Below, piece by piece: positions 35,698 to 47,165 of a stretch of 64,000 nucleotides of DNA. The DNA is from Dasyornis broadbenti. Its lineage: Eukaryota; Chordata; Aves; Passeriformes; Dasyornithidae. The stretch is from positions 723,547-787,546 of the forward strand of contig VZRN01005389.1 in assembly GCA_013397935.1 (NCBI GenBank), in the 5' to 3' direction. The number at the start of each line of letters is the position of its first letter. Position 1 is the stretch's first letter. The notes beneath the pieces were generated by a model. The model was not told where the DNA came from and did not search any database. It saw only the letters and a list, made by a program, of their open reading frames with translations. The translations under genes and the position numbers were made by a program.

Positions 35698-38600
35698 CCC
35701 TGTAATCCTGTAATGTTTCTCCCTGCAGAACAAGGGAAGCAGATCTGAATTCTGAAGTCTGTTCCAGGGACTTGGAATGGGAAGCGATTGCTTTATTCCA
35801 TAATTCTGGGGAGGAAAAAACCAAGCACCTCTAATTTCACGACTCTCTGAATTTATTTCACCTAATCTTTTTTCTACAGCTATTTACCACATTAATTTAG
35901 CAAAAAACCTGACAAGTGTGCATATGCAGAATTTAAGCTCTGTCCTTAGGTGCACATTAAGCAAAGAGTTAAGGTTTGAAATACAAGATTAATTCAACTC
36001 TTGCTTATAGTTGCATTGCAAAATTGTTGATTATCTAGAAATCCATGTCTCTTGTTCATGTGAATTTGATCATGTGTAATACTTTCTATATACAGCACTA
36101 ACACTTATGAAGAAGTAAAATGCTTGAGCTGAATGGGAATGAAGTGAGTGTTTTCAGGCTGCAACATGGAAGCGTTGAACAGATTCTTCTCAAAGTTTTG
36201 AGAGGAAACTTGTGGGCTGGAGCTGTGACAGCCTGTGTACGTGAGGTGCTGGCTCTCAGCTCGTGTTTTAAGGAGAGTCCCGGATCCGGTTCCTCCCTAA
36301 ATGTTCCTACTCCCACTCACCCACCCGTTTACACCTGGAGCTGCTTCTTGGAGTCATTTCTGCTTCTTCCATTGATGTACTAAAATTGGGCTCTTCCCTT
36401 TGTTCTAAGGGAGCTTATTCTTTGGTCCTGTCCTCAAGGCAGGAATTAAGCATTCATATCAGTCCTGGGCAGAGGGGACTTTGTTTCAAAAGGGATTCGC
36501 TTTGGGCATGGGTAGATCTGATTCTTTGTAGGTTTGTGGGAGCACAAATTACAGCTCCATGAAAGGAGAAATGGTAGGATGTTTCAGAAAGTCTCTGAAC
36601 ATGCAAGGCACATATTGTTGTTTATCTCCGATCCGTGCTTCAGAACTATTTTATATAGAAGAGGAGGGACTGAGACAAGTGTTGGAAAAAACCACCAGTA
36701 CCCAGCGACCAGATTCCAAGATTCCCATTTCAGATACATATAAAGAGGGAAGCTATAGCAGTATCATTCAAATGTGACAGCAGTCACTCCAACCTTTGCT
36801 ATTACGGCACAAAATTACATGTTCCTGCCAGAGAAATAGGAAGGGCTGATAGGGACGACAGCTGGGATTTGCTTTCTTATCTATATTTTACACACATGCT
36901 CTTTCATTTCCCTCCCTCTCCCTCTGTTCCAGGATCCAGGCTGGCTTTCAGAGCTGCTGTGAGTTTGCAAACAATGGGGCAGCTTTGTACCCTTCAGTTC
37001 TCAGCCCCATAGATCCGGGTTGAAAATTAAATTACTTAATTCTTGTGTTTTGTAATTGGTAACATTAAGGGGGAAGCTCTGCCTGCAATGGGCTGCTCGT
37101 CCTGAAATGTCTCCAGAGGTCTTTTCCTGAGCTGTGGGTGAGGGATCCAGCTCTGGGAAATCAGTGTGTAGTGGGTTTGACTTGACTGTAAGTAAACGGG
37201 AATGGGAATGCATTCTCAGCCTGCACTGCTTCATGGCATCTGGGGAGAAAGCGCTGAGCAGAAAATCCTGAGCAGAACAGATTCCCGGAGTTGCATGACC
37301 TTGCTATGCTGGAGTTAATGGCAGCTATTACTTACTACTAATAGCTCATCAAAGCTCTTTAAATTATCTACCTCTTGGGTGCACATTATAGATTCTATAA
37401 GTTGTAAGATTTGTAGTACCCTCTTGTCTCTGCCTTCCTGTTCCTTGTCTTGATCCCTGCAACGCTTGCTCGGGGGTTCACCCACGGGTACCATGGAGAA
37501 GCCCATTCCCACATTTCCGTTACAGAGTGCAGAGGGATTTCTGCGGTGGGAGACCCCCACGTGCCAGGGCTGTGCAAACTGAGGGATGTGGAAAAGCTGA
37601 TCCAGCAATCACTCCTTCATGGGATTTGCAGCAGTCACACTGGAGAGGAGTGATTCTGAGCGATATTAAATGTAAAACCAAAGCAAGATGAGGGGCTGAT
37701 TTGATGGATTAATAGAAAAGTTAATTGGCCTTCCCCAGAATGATTATCATTAACAAAATGCAGCTGCTAACCTGCCAGAACCAATCTGTGAAGACAGGGT
37801 TTGGGGCTTTTTTTTCAGACTGGTTTTAATTCTGCTCATGACTGCTTGGGATAAAGGCTCTTTTTTTTCAGTCTTTATGTTCTCTTCTGATGGAGCTTGG
37901 CGTGGGCTGTTTCACCGGTGACTCCGCAGCCAGAGCTGTGGGAGTGGGTGAGCTCCAGTTCCGAGCATGGCCACGAAGCTGGATCCACGCCCGTGGTTAA
38001 GGAAACTTGAACTGACAAGCACCGTGGGCTGGCTGTGCAAACGCAGGGAAGTTTTCTGTGCCAAGTCAGTTCCATTAATCTTGGGGCTGTGACATGTCTG
38101 CGCTCTTATTGATTTCCCAGCAGGCTGATCATCACCAGTCTCATCACGTTAGGAGCCAATATGGAGAAGGCACAGGGGGGAAATGGGGCTGGTGTGTTTA
38201 TCTCTAGGGCACAGGATGCTCATAATCAATGCGACTTGGAGACAAAGCCAGATGGGTTGAGATAATTGATGAAAAGTGCCTCTAAGTAGGAGAGGTTCTA
38301 CATATCTCACAGGCGGGGGGCGGGGGGGAGGATGTTTTTTAAGGACAGCAGATATCTGGGTAGTCCTGATAGTCAGAGCTGGTCCAGGGACGCACTGACC
38401 ACACCTGCCCAGCCCCACGGGCCAGGTGGACACTGAGGTTGGCTGGTCCCAGGCTGTGCCCATGTGGAAGGCTCCTCCCCAGGGTGATGGAGGGCTGGAC
38501 ACAGCTGCAAAGGGTAAATAACAAATGAGAGCTGCAAGTCTGTCCCTTGGTCTACACAGACACCACCCAGTGCCAGGGACCACCACAGAACCAACCTCAG

Positions 38601-39458
38601 GACCCTGCAGCTCCAGCAGGGCTTGTGCCATTCTCTTGCTCTGCCAAAAATACACAAACTCCCCCACAGAGTCCTTCATTTGGTCTCTGAAACTTTCCTC
38701 AAAGTATTCACAAAATGTATTTTTCAGGAACTTAATTATTTCTTGTCTTCTCAATCAATAATGAGCCATCCCAGTCAAGCCCTACATATTAAGTTGTTTT
38801 CTTGTTTTTCTTTAAGACAGCTGCTTGGAATTAAAATAGCTCTTAGGCAAATCTCAGAGAAACAATTAAAAGCCTGGTGCTTGGGAGATTTTTGCAATTA
38901 TGAACTGATCATGGTTTGGTCCTGGAAACACTCGTGCCTCCGGCATTAGTGGATGGGAGCTGTGCGCAGAGATAAGCACAGGAATATTTTTTTTCCTTGA
39001 TTGTGGTCTGAATGCAAACTTGGAGTTGCTGTTTGTTTATTTAGCATCACTCAATTTATCTCTTTGTCTGCTTTGCACTTCCTGGAGTGGCTTAGTCCAG
39101 GGGAGTGAGGACGGCGACAGCTCCGTCCTCGGCAGACCTGCCCCTCTGACCAAGTACGCGCTGCAGAGGACAAGGCTGATGGTTAATCTTGGCTTTTATC
39201 TGCGGAGAAATTACAGCCCAAATCTGAAAACTCTTCATCTTGAGGGCCCGAGGAGGGTGAGCTGCTCACCTGAGCTGCAGGTGCAATCCCAGGTGAGCAC
39301 TGGCCCAGCAGCACCTCAGCCAAAGGTTGCACTCTGCTCCCCTTGCTGCCCCTTGCAGGGGGCAGGAGAGTCAGGCAGTGTCTGAACGGTGTGCTCGGAA
39401 TTCTTATCTCTCTCCAACGATTGTTTAAAAGAAGCAAAGCCCAAACAGCACCACAAAA
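35698..39458. other. Transposon-poor single-copy DNA, no gene seen
   Basis: AT-rich segments occur at 35840-36110 and 38680-38900. A G-rich run GGCGGGGGGCGGGGGGG lies near 38312-38328. The minus-strand open frame 38149-38754 (201 codons) begins with about 50 residues of protein-like composition and then becomes proline-rich. I do not recognise it and see no supporting splice or promoter signals. No transposon was identified. Confidence 0.55.
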
Positions 39459-39590
39459 AAAACCCCTCCAAAACCAAAAAACAAACAAACGAAACCCAAA
39501 ACAGTCAAAAACCCCCCAAACAAACAAAAGAAAAAAAAAACCCAAAAAACCCCCAAAACCCAAAAACCCCCAAACAAACTAAAAATCCCA
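39459..39590. repeat. A/C-rich low-complexity tract with minus-strand G4 motif
   Basis: About 130 bp are made almost entirely of A and C, including AAAC-type units. C runs at 39541-39543, 39550-39554, 39559-39561 and 39567-39571 are separated by A6, A4 and A5. On the minus strand this gives four runs of at least three G with T loops, a good G-quadruplex pattern. It sits about 15-30 bp beyond the 3' end of the minus-strand CR1 at 39604, so it may have grown from that element's tail. Confidence 0.8.
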
Positions 39591-39603
39591 GAGTGTTTGT
39601 TTA

Positions 39604-39872
39604 TAAAGACTGGTTTGGGTTGGAAGCGACATTAAAACCCAACCAGTTCCACCCCTGCCATGGGCAGGGACACCTTCCACTATCCCAGGTTGCTCCAAGC
39701 CCCGTCCAACCTGGCCTTGGACACTTCCAGGGATCCAGGGGCAGCCACAGCTCCTCTGGGCAGCCTGTGCCAGGGCCTCCCCTGCCTCCCAGGGAAGGAT
39801 TTGTTCTCCATATCCCTTCTAACCCTGTCCTCTGACAGTGGGAAGCCATTCCTCCTTGTCCTGTCACTATAT
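39604..39872 (-). mobile_element. CR1 LINE 3' fragment (269 bp)
   Basis: The left end reads TGGTTTGGGTTGGAAGCGAC. It is followed by the TGCCATGGGCAGGGACACC block, 'GGTTGCTCCAAGCCCCGTCC', 'CTTGGACACTTCCAGGGATC' and 'CTCCTCTGGGCAGCCTGTGC', and ends near CCTCCTTGTCCTGTCACTAT. This is the standard CR1 3'UTR in reverse orientation, and it is closely similar to the copies at 55122 and 61932. The 5' end is truncated. Confidence 0.93.
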
Positions 39873-40394
39873 ATCTGTATATATCTCAGTAAATCTGTCT
39901 GCCTCTCCATCTCTCTATCTCTCAGTGTATGTATACAAGATATACATGCATGTTTGACCTCACCTTGCTGATGAGAGCCAGAAACTCGAAATAACAGAAC
40001 AGGTTCCGTTTTTGAAATTAAGTTGATTGTCTGGGTTTTATAACAAATTTATTGTTTCATGTTTCTGGATATCAAAGTGCTTTTTCTACCTACCTAGAGT
40101 GGAGGAAAAAAAAAAAATCTAATTTATTTTCTGTAGCTCATAAAAGGGAGCTCCTTTCCCCATGGCAGGACTTCTCCTGTCAGTTAATAAGCTCCTACAG
40201 CCAAACCTATTAGGAGCACTTTTAAGTGGTTGCCAGCATGGTTTAATTTGCAGCACCCCAGTGTCTGTTCCCACCCTCCGACAACTTCAAGTTGACACAA
40301 TTGTTAAACCTTTAAGTTGAAAATAATTACAGTTGGTGTCCTACATTGTGTCTGATCAGGGACACATTTATACATCATCGATATCAAAAGTCTG
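39873..40394. other. AT-rich noncoding DNA between two CR1 copies
   Basis: An ATATATCTGTATATATCTC-type low-complexity stretch occupies 39868-39960. Unremarkable AT-rich sequence follows, with a poly-A run near 40107-40118. No gene was seen. Confidence 0.6.
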
Positions 40395-40762
40395 TCCCAT
40401 GGGGAGCGGCTGAGGGAGCTGGGGGGGTTCAGCCCGGAGGAAAGGAGGCTCAGGTGGGACCTTCTGGCTCTGCACAGCTCCCTGACAGGAGGGGGCAGCC
40501 AGGGGGGTGCCAGGAGCAAAGGGAAACAGCCTCAAGCTGTGCCAGGAGAGGGCCAGGTTGGACACCAGAAGGAATTTCTGCATGGAAAGGGTGGTCAGGC
40601 ATTGGAAGAAGCTGCCCAGAGAGGTGCTGGAGTCCCCATCCCTGGAGGTGTCCGAGGAATGCCTGGATGTGGCACTCAGTGCTCTGGGCTGGGGATCAGG
40701 CACAGGTTGGACTCGATGCTCTTGGAAGGCTTTTCCAGCCTTAATGATTTTGTGATTTTCTG
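40395..40762 (+). mobile_element. CR1 LINE 3' fragment (368 bp)
   Basis: It starts in 'GGGGAGCGGCTGAGGGAGCT' and 'TTCAGCCCGGAGGAAAGGAG', the segment around the end of CR1 ORF2 and the start of its 3'UTR. It runs through the GACAGGAGGGGGCAGCC, TGCATGGAAAGGGTGGTCAG and GGCACTCAGTGCTCTGGGCT blocks to the 3' tip TTCCAGCCTTAATGATTTTG. It is a sister of the copy at 12828 and one of the longest here, but still without reverse-transcriptase domains. Confidence 0.95.
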
Positions 40763-43700
40763 CAGCTTGGAGAGAAATAACACTGTAAATTCTGTCATCC
40801 CTATCCAGTGTCAGAGCTGTAAAAGAGAGCTCTGTAATTAATGTATTTCTTTCCCAGATGTATTTCTTTTCTTTCAGTTTTTATAAAAGAATGTCGTTCC
40901 CAAGGTGGGCACAGCCAAAGTGGGCTCATAACGTGTCATTAGAAGCTTTAGACCTTGTGCCTTGCAGGGTGTTATTACTGTTCAGTGTGGGAGAACAGAT
41001 GCTATTTTACTGAAAAAGCAAAACTGCATTAAATTGACAACACTTTAATTTTTCATGGTAGTAGCAAGAATTCCTATTTCCTATTTTATTTGCATTTTTA
41101 TTACCGAGAAGCACGGTGACTGAGCTACCTGGTGCTTTTGTCAGTGCTGCTCATCTAGTCAGGCTCTGACCATCCAAGTAGCAGCTGGACTATGAATATG
41201 TATCATTTATTCATATGACAGACTTTTGGTACAGAATGCTGAATAGATGGAGGCTCCCTGCGGTTAGTGACCTGGAGAGCAGAGGGCAAAGCGAAGAGTC
41301 CTGAAGTGGAACACTCCATCAAGGCGTTCGTCGTCACCTAGAAGTGATTCTTCTGTTGTTGACATTCGTGCCCAGAGCGTTATTTTCTGATTCGGGGCAG
41401 TGTTTAGGCTGGGTTTGAGCTACGGCCTTGTGCTGATATGGGTTATTCAAATCAAAGGTGCTGCATTGAGAAACACCAAGATCTGGCATTCTCCAGCCAA
41501 GTGTCCTGGTGGGCTTCAGAAAACTCAGGGATTTTATTTTTCCTTTTTAGTTTTAGCTTACATTCAAAGTTAGTAAGGTGCCTTCTGCCCTCCTTCCTAC
41601 CGAGGGACATAATGCTGATTTATGTATAAAGGTCAAGGATATTTCTACTGCTCAGTCTAGAAAAGGTTGACTGCGACGTTTTTCTTCAAACGTGCAAAAG
41701 AAACCCCTACAAACCTAAAAAGCTCCTCAAACTATAGAGGAGGAAATTCTCTTGTCTGTTCTAGACTGTGCTAGAAGAAATGGTGCTAAATAGCAAAGAA
41801 TGGAGGTTTAATTAATCTTCTGCAAAAGCTTTTCACTGATGAACCAAGTGAAGCACGGGGTTGTCACCCCTGGGGAGCACAGGGTGCCTGCCACTGGGGG
41901 CTCTTTAGGAAAGCTGGACAGGGATTTGCTTGGAATTCTTCCCTGTGGGGGTAGTTTTTCTTTCCTACATGGATATGTACAGGCTGTGTAGTTATTTACA
42001 GTCATAATGTCTGTCCTCCCGTGAAATTGTGACAGGAGTCAGTAAAAATAGAAAAACTTGTGATGCTTCAGGGCTGTGTCAAGAAAAAAGTCTGGAAAAC
42101 AACAAGGGTGATCCCTCGCTTGGGCGAGCACCATCTGGAAGGGGTCAGTCCCGCTTCTCCTGATGTGTCCGAGTCCAGGCAGGGTGATCCCCAGGGAGCT
42201 CCACTCGGGCTGCACTCTGGCTCTGCTGGAGCCAAAGGCACTGGGGGCTGCTTTCAGTGGAGGGGCAGGTGGGTGAACTGCAGCAGCCTGTGGTGTGCAG
42301 GAGTTCAGAATAAATAATTGAACTGCCTCCACGGCCTTAAACTCCATGGACCTGTGAAGGATTCAATTTGCTGCTGATGGGAGCACCAGTGCTCTGGAGA
42401 TGCTCATCCCTGGGCCTGGAGGGTGCCCAGGCAGTTCCAGCCCCTTGGTCTCTTTGCTACAATTATTTATATTTATAAAAAGAGTGAAGTGCCTGCAGCA
42501 CTTTGCCTAAAATGGTAATAAACACTCCTCAACAATGCAAAAAGACTTTTGATAAGATCATTTTAAAAGGTAACTGCTTATGATAATACAATTTATTCGT
42601 AATGGCTTGAGGGCAAGCTAGGATGGAAATGAAGCATGTCTTCCATTAGAACCATACAGAAACAAACTAATAGGCTGCAGAGAGAACCATTTGTAATGTT
42701 ACTATAATTCACATGATTCATTAAACTGAAATGGAAAATGATAGCATTTCCCCCTGAAAAAAAATCCGTATGGAATTACATGCTGAGATCACTTAGCTGA
42801 ACTATTTTATTGACTAAGCATCTTGTTGTGCTGATGTGGAGATTATAGAGGCCTGCAGCCATTTATTTTTCTGATTTCTAAAATTAGAACTCCTTTTCCT
42901 TGTGGGACTGTTCTAATGTGTTTCCCCTCCGGCTGTAGCTGCTGGCCACGGCAGGGACTGCTCTTGGGGCCTTTCCTGGCAGGGGGCATTTCTGGATCCT
43001 TGGAAATGTGCTGCTGGTGCTCCCTCTCCCAGGTCATTGCAGGCAAGTGAAGGATTGAAGGGCTGTGAGGCAGTAAGAGGCACAGAAGTGATGGGTTTTA
43101 GCAGCTAGAGATAAAAACACAGTTGCTTTCCAGGTGATTCATGTCTTTGGGATCTGGAGAAGTTTCTCTTGACATGCACACTCAGCCCTCCCTAGAATGT
43201 CACCCGTGATTAATGTCAGCAAACACACTGTGCCATTTAAAGGAATTTTGGAAAATAGCACATTGATCAGGTTTTAATGCTGATTTTTTGACAGCCTTCA
43301 CGTTTGGCCCTGACATCCTGCAGAGGAAACTCTGTCTTCCGCTGGCCATTTATCAGAAGTATCACAGGACAGAAAAAGGCTATTTTAAATGAGCTCAGGA
43401 TGACCTCAGAGTGGATTAATGTGTTTGGGAGGACTGATCAACCTGACAATCTCACATTCATCAGTGTGAAATCAATCTGAAAGGTACAATGGATTGCAAC
43501 TACTTAACTGTTGATAGAGGATGCCAGAACTGACAGAATAACCTGGCACTTGCTATTTATTGCACAGGGATGCAGAATACTTGCCTGTATACATAAACAT
43601 CTCTTCCTTATTTTGCAACACGTCGCATGGCAAGAAAAACTAATGGCAGTCTGGGAAAACTGGGCATTTTCTGACAGACTCACACATCTCTTTAGTCTTC

Positions 43701-44139
43701 TGTAATTCCATGAATTCCCGTATTATGCAGCAAAGGAAAGCAGGAGCTACAGTGCTGGAATGTAACTCTCGTGCCAGTGTCATTTACATTTTGCTTTATT
43801 AGACAAAAGTCAAGTAATTAATCAGTTGATTGCTTAATTCAAAATTCAGTCAATTGCAATTGAGGCTTCATCACTCTGCTTTCCACGTGATGGGATCTGG
43901 TTGATAAATTTGATTCTGTTTTGGTTGCCTAGCTCTAAATAAAGTGAGTTTGGGTACAGGCAAGCCAGAGGCTTCAGGTTTTGTATGCGAGCAGAAATTG
44001 AAAAATTGGGCTGTGAGCAACATTCCACAGGGAGGTTTTCAGACAACCCAGTTGGATTTCAGAAAGCGCACTCAGGGTTGTGTTTTCGGAAATGCTGAGC
44101 TAATATTGGAGAGAGGGAATCCCATCAATCCAGACAAAT
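40763..44139. other. Single-copy noncoding DNA, no gene seen
   Basis: This is mostly AT-rich, with a notable block at 42460-42830 listed separately. A perfect 14-bp palindrome TCAATTGCAATTGA occupies 43850-43863 and contains an ATTGCAAT core similar to C/EBP sites. No transposon or exon was recognised. Confidence 0.58.
42460..42830. other. AT-rich block, candidate regulatory element
   Basis: This single-copy AT-rich sequence has TGATAATACAATTTATTCG, homeodomain TAAT cores, and ATTCATTAAACTG. No repeat signature is present. It is a candidate conserved noncoding element by composition only. Confidence 0.3.
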
Positions 44140-44443
44140 CCAAGGGGTGCCAAGAGGATGGTGCCAGACCCTTTCCAGTGGTGCCAGTGACAGGATGAGG
44201 AAAAATGGCCATAAACTAACACACGTTTCACCTTAACATGAGGAAGAACTTCTTTCCATGGAGGGTGGCAGAGCTCTGGAACAGGTGCCCAGACAGGGAG
44301 GTCATGGAGTCTCCCTATCCAGAGACATTCCAACCTCACCTGGACACGTCCCTGTCACCTGCTCCAGGTTCCTGTGCCCTGGCAGGGGATTGGACTGGAT
44401 GATCTCCAGGGTCTCTTCCAACCCCAGCTATTCTGTGATTCTG
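44140..44443 (+). mobile_element. CR1 LINE 3' fragment, distinct subfamily (304 bp)
   Basis: The order of blocks is GTGCCAGTGACAGGATGAGG, AATGGCCATAAACTAACACA, AACATGAGGAAGAACTTCTT, 'GGCAGAGCTCTGGAACAGGT' and CCAACCTCACCTGGACACGT. The 3' tip is GGACTGGATGATCTCCAGGG with CCAACCCCAGCTATTCTGTG and ATTCTG. This is a different CR1 subfamily from the other copies in the window. It is 5'-truncated and noncoding. Confidence 0.93.
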
Positions 44444-44679
44444 TTTGCTCCACTTCTTTCAGCTGAGTTTGGGTGCATTCACCTTTGGAAGGTCGGATCC
44501 TGTATTTCCACGGGGGCAAAGCTTCCCTGCTCTAGACAGCACCAGCACACTATAAAATGGCACCCAAGCCCCAGATCAGTCCCACAGGGAAGATGCAGGA
44601 CTCTCACACAGGGCCTGGGGAGCTCCTGGGCAGGACAATTTCTCCCTTTGTGCCGATGCCCAGAGGTGCGGGGCCTCGC

Positions 44680-44700
44680 ACTGCACGAGCCTCGTGCAGT
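44680..44700. other. 21-bp palindrome (10-bp arms, 1-bp centre)
   Basis: ACTGCACGAG at 44680-44689 is followed by C and then the exact reverse complement CTCGTGCAGT at 44691-44700. It is not part of a recognised repeat. It may be a dimeric protein-binding site or chance. Confidence 0.6.
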
Positions 44701-46959
44701 AGAGGAGAGCACTGGCAGCAAGTGGGTGCAGGCAGAGAGGTGAGGATGAGGGAGGAGCTGTGAATTCCATGGATGTGCCAGGTCACTCTCCAGCAGTAAC
44801 TCGGCCATCAGTGCCTCTGAGCAGCCCTGACGCAAGAGCAATACAGAAGAGACTTAAATTCCTGCTTTTAAGCAAACTGAAGTATGAGTACAAAGAGTAA
44901 CCAAATCTATAGCCTTGGAGATGCTCACTTCTCCGTGAAGAATATTCATTCAGTGGTCTCCTACCTGCAAAGTCATAAATCTGCACTCCAGCCTGGATTC
45001 TCCCGGTAAGCTCGAGCCGAAGCTGTCATTTCCTATTGTCTAAACAATTTACAGCTGCCTTAAAAGGGTGTCTCAGCAATCTTGACATCTCGACTCGATC
45101 ATAAATTCAGAGCTGTTGTTGAAGGAAATGCTTTTCCCTTTAGATTAGCACGCCAGTGGAAATCTCCCCAGCCTGAGCTGCGGGAAGGTGGCCGTGTCTG
45201 CCGTGTGCCCCTCCCGTGGGCTCTGCAGTGCCAGCCAGGCAGGGCCATGGGGGTTGTCCCCTGGCCATGCCCAGGGCCAGGGCCAGCTACGGGAATGCTG
45301 CTCTACCAGCAAGTATTTCATTATCAGCTTGTATTGCTTTAAGAAACTCTCCACAGTGGAATTGTAATCGGGTAAACCTGGGGCCCATGAAATGAGATTT
45401 TCAGTTCTGTGAGTTAGCAATAGGTGTGATACATTAAAGCAGATTTACTCCCCACGTGAGGGAGATTTTTATGAGAAATCTGATAAATTAAGCACAGAGA
45501 TTTCTGGTACAGAGCACAGCTCGCCTGCTGACCCACTACCCTCGTTTGACTTTTTCATCTGCTTGCTGTGTTTGAGGGAGTGAGTGCTCCACAAATAAAA
45601 TTAGCCATAACATTACCGATACTTTTCTGCAGTGGCAAGGCCAGGGAATTTATTCTTGAAGATGTGTGAGGTTGTAAGAAGGTGAAACTGCAAGGATTTT
45701 TTTCCCAGTGTTCATTCCAGGAATAGGAAAGGGGCTCTGGAGCATCCTGCTGACACCAGGAACATCTGCTGAGGCTGCTTGGCACTGGTGGTGCAATTCA
45801 TTGTGGATCCCCGGTGCTTCCACAGCCCTGCCCCTGCTTCCCAGGAGCCAGCCTGTGTGGAGGCAGGGGAGGTGCCAGGTGTGCCAGAGCTGTGAGCCCT
45901 GCTGCAAGGAGCAGGTGTGACCTTGCCCTGATGCTGCCCCGAGCGTCCTGGCACGGTGCCGGCCCATGCGTCCCCACTGCCAGCCCCGTCCTGCTGCTCC
46001 TGTGGGGACAGCCAGGTATGCTTGGCACCAGGGCTGGCACAACGGGGCAGCCACAGCCCCAGCAGAGAGCACAAAGGGCTGGTGACATCAGTGCAGGTCT
46101 GCTCATCGTCCTAAAAACCACTGGGCTTTCTGGATTCCACCGTTTCGGTTTTCTTCTTTCCCTTGTTGTTATTACAAATTTTCTTGCTTATTACAAATTC
46201 TCTCTCTCTCTTTGCCTTGCAGGGCCCTTGTGCCCTTTGCCAGGTACAGATGGGGGTCACGGGGGTTCAGTGTCTGACAGGAGGGTTCAGGCCAAGCCCG
46301 TCTCGGCCGCGGTGCCGCTGATCTCTGGTGCGATACCATCGAGTCAGCGCCAGTGTTTACCTGCCAGACTGCTCAGCCCTGCAATCACCCGAAATAAAGG
46401 CTCAGGAAGAATAAAGTGGCAGTTTTGTGCTCTCTGTGCTGACATGTGCCTTGAAGGAGGGTGGCTGTGCTGTGGCACTGGCTGGAGAGTGGGCAGGGCA
46501 AGAGCTTTGGTGTGGAATTGCTCTGTGCAGAGGGAACCCAGTGAGGATCCCCAGCCGCCCTGGGCTTCATGCAGCTGAAAACCATGTTTCATACACAGAA
46601 AACAATGTACTTAGAAATTCTATTTTTATGAGGAGTTTTCACAGCCCTGTGGGTGAGATTCACAGGTGGTGTGGCAGCAAATGCAGAAGGAAACAGGATG
46701 GTGCAATATCCACCACAGTGACAAGTGTCACTGGAGAGAGCTGCCAGGCGTGTGACAACGGAAAAGTTTTGGAGGCAACTAGGCAGCAGGTCATGGAGAA
46801 TCCTTGCAACCACTTCTGTGTGATTCCAGAGGGGGAAATGAGCCTCGTTGTGTGTCTGTGAGCTGGGTACATGAGTACCTGTAGTTACCCCGTGCAGGTG
46901 GGGCTGTGGCACTGACCCTCACCGCTAACGGGTGTAACTCTGTGTTTATGCTCACTGCA

Positions 46960-47165
46960 CACAGATGACTCCAGCTACACTTATTTATTCAAAGTTTTTA
47001 ATAAGATGCAATTGCAAAGGACTTATACAAGATCTGCGTGTGGATTTGACATTTAAGGATATGATTAAGTGAAAGCTGCTGAGGTCATTGCTTGACTAAA
47101 TTGGCTTAATGAATGTTGATTACACTGTACAAGTTAATTTAATTTAGTGAGATTTTTATCTTCTG
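46960..47165. other. AT-rich block, candidate regulatory element
   Basis: About 200 bp of AT-rich single-copy sequence contain repeated homeodomain-type cores: GGCTTAATGAATG, TTGATTACA, and GTTAATTTAATTTAG. Flanking DNA is GC-richer. It is a candidate conserved noncoding element by composition only. Confidence 0.33.

Noticed and set aside
38312..38329. G-rich run as a G-quadruplex
   Set aside because: It has only two long G-runs separated by single C bases, and the four-run pattern needs splitting of the same run, so it is weaker than the motif at 39541-39571.
45814..46578. Longest open frame (254 codons, plus) as a gene
   Set aside because: It lies in GC-rich DNA, overlaps three minus-strand open frames, crosses a CT microsatellite-like tract and has no recognisable domain, promoter or conserved start.
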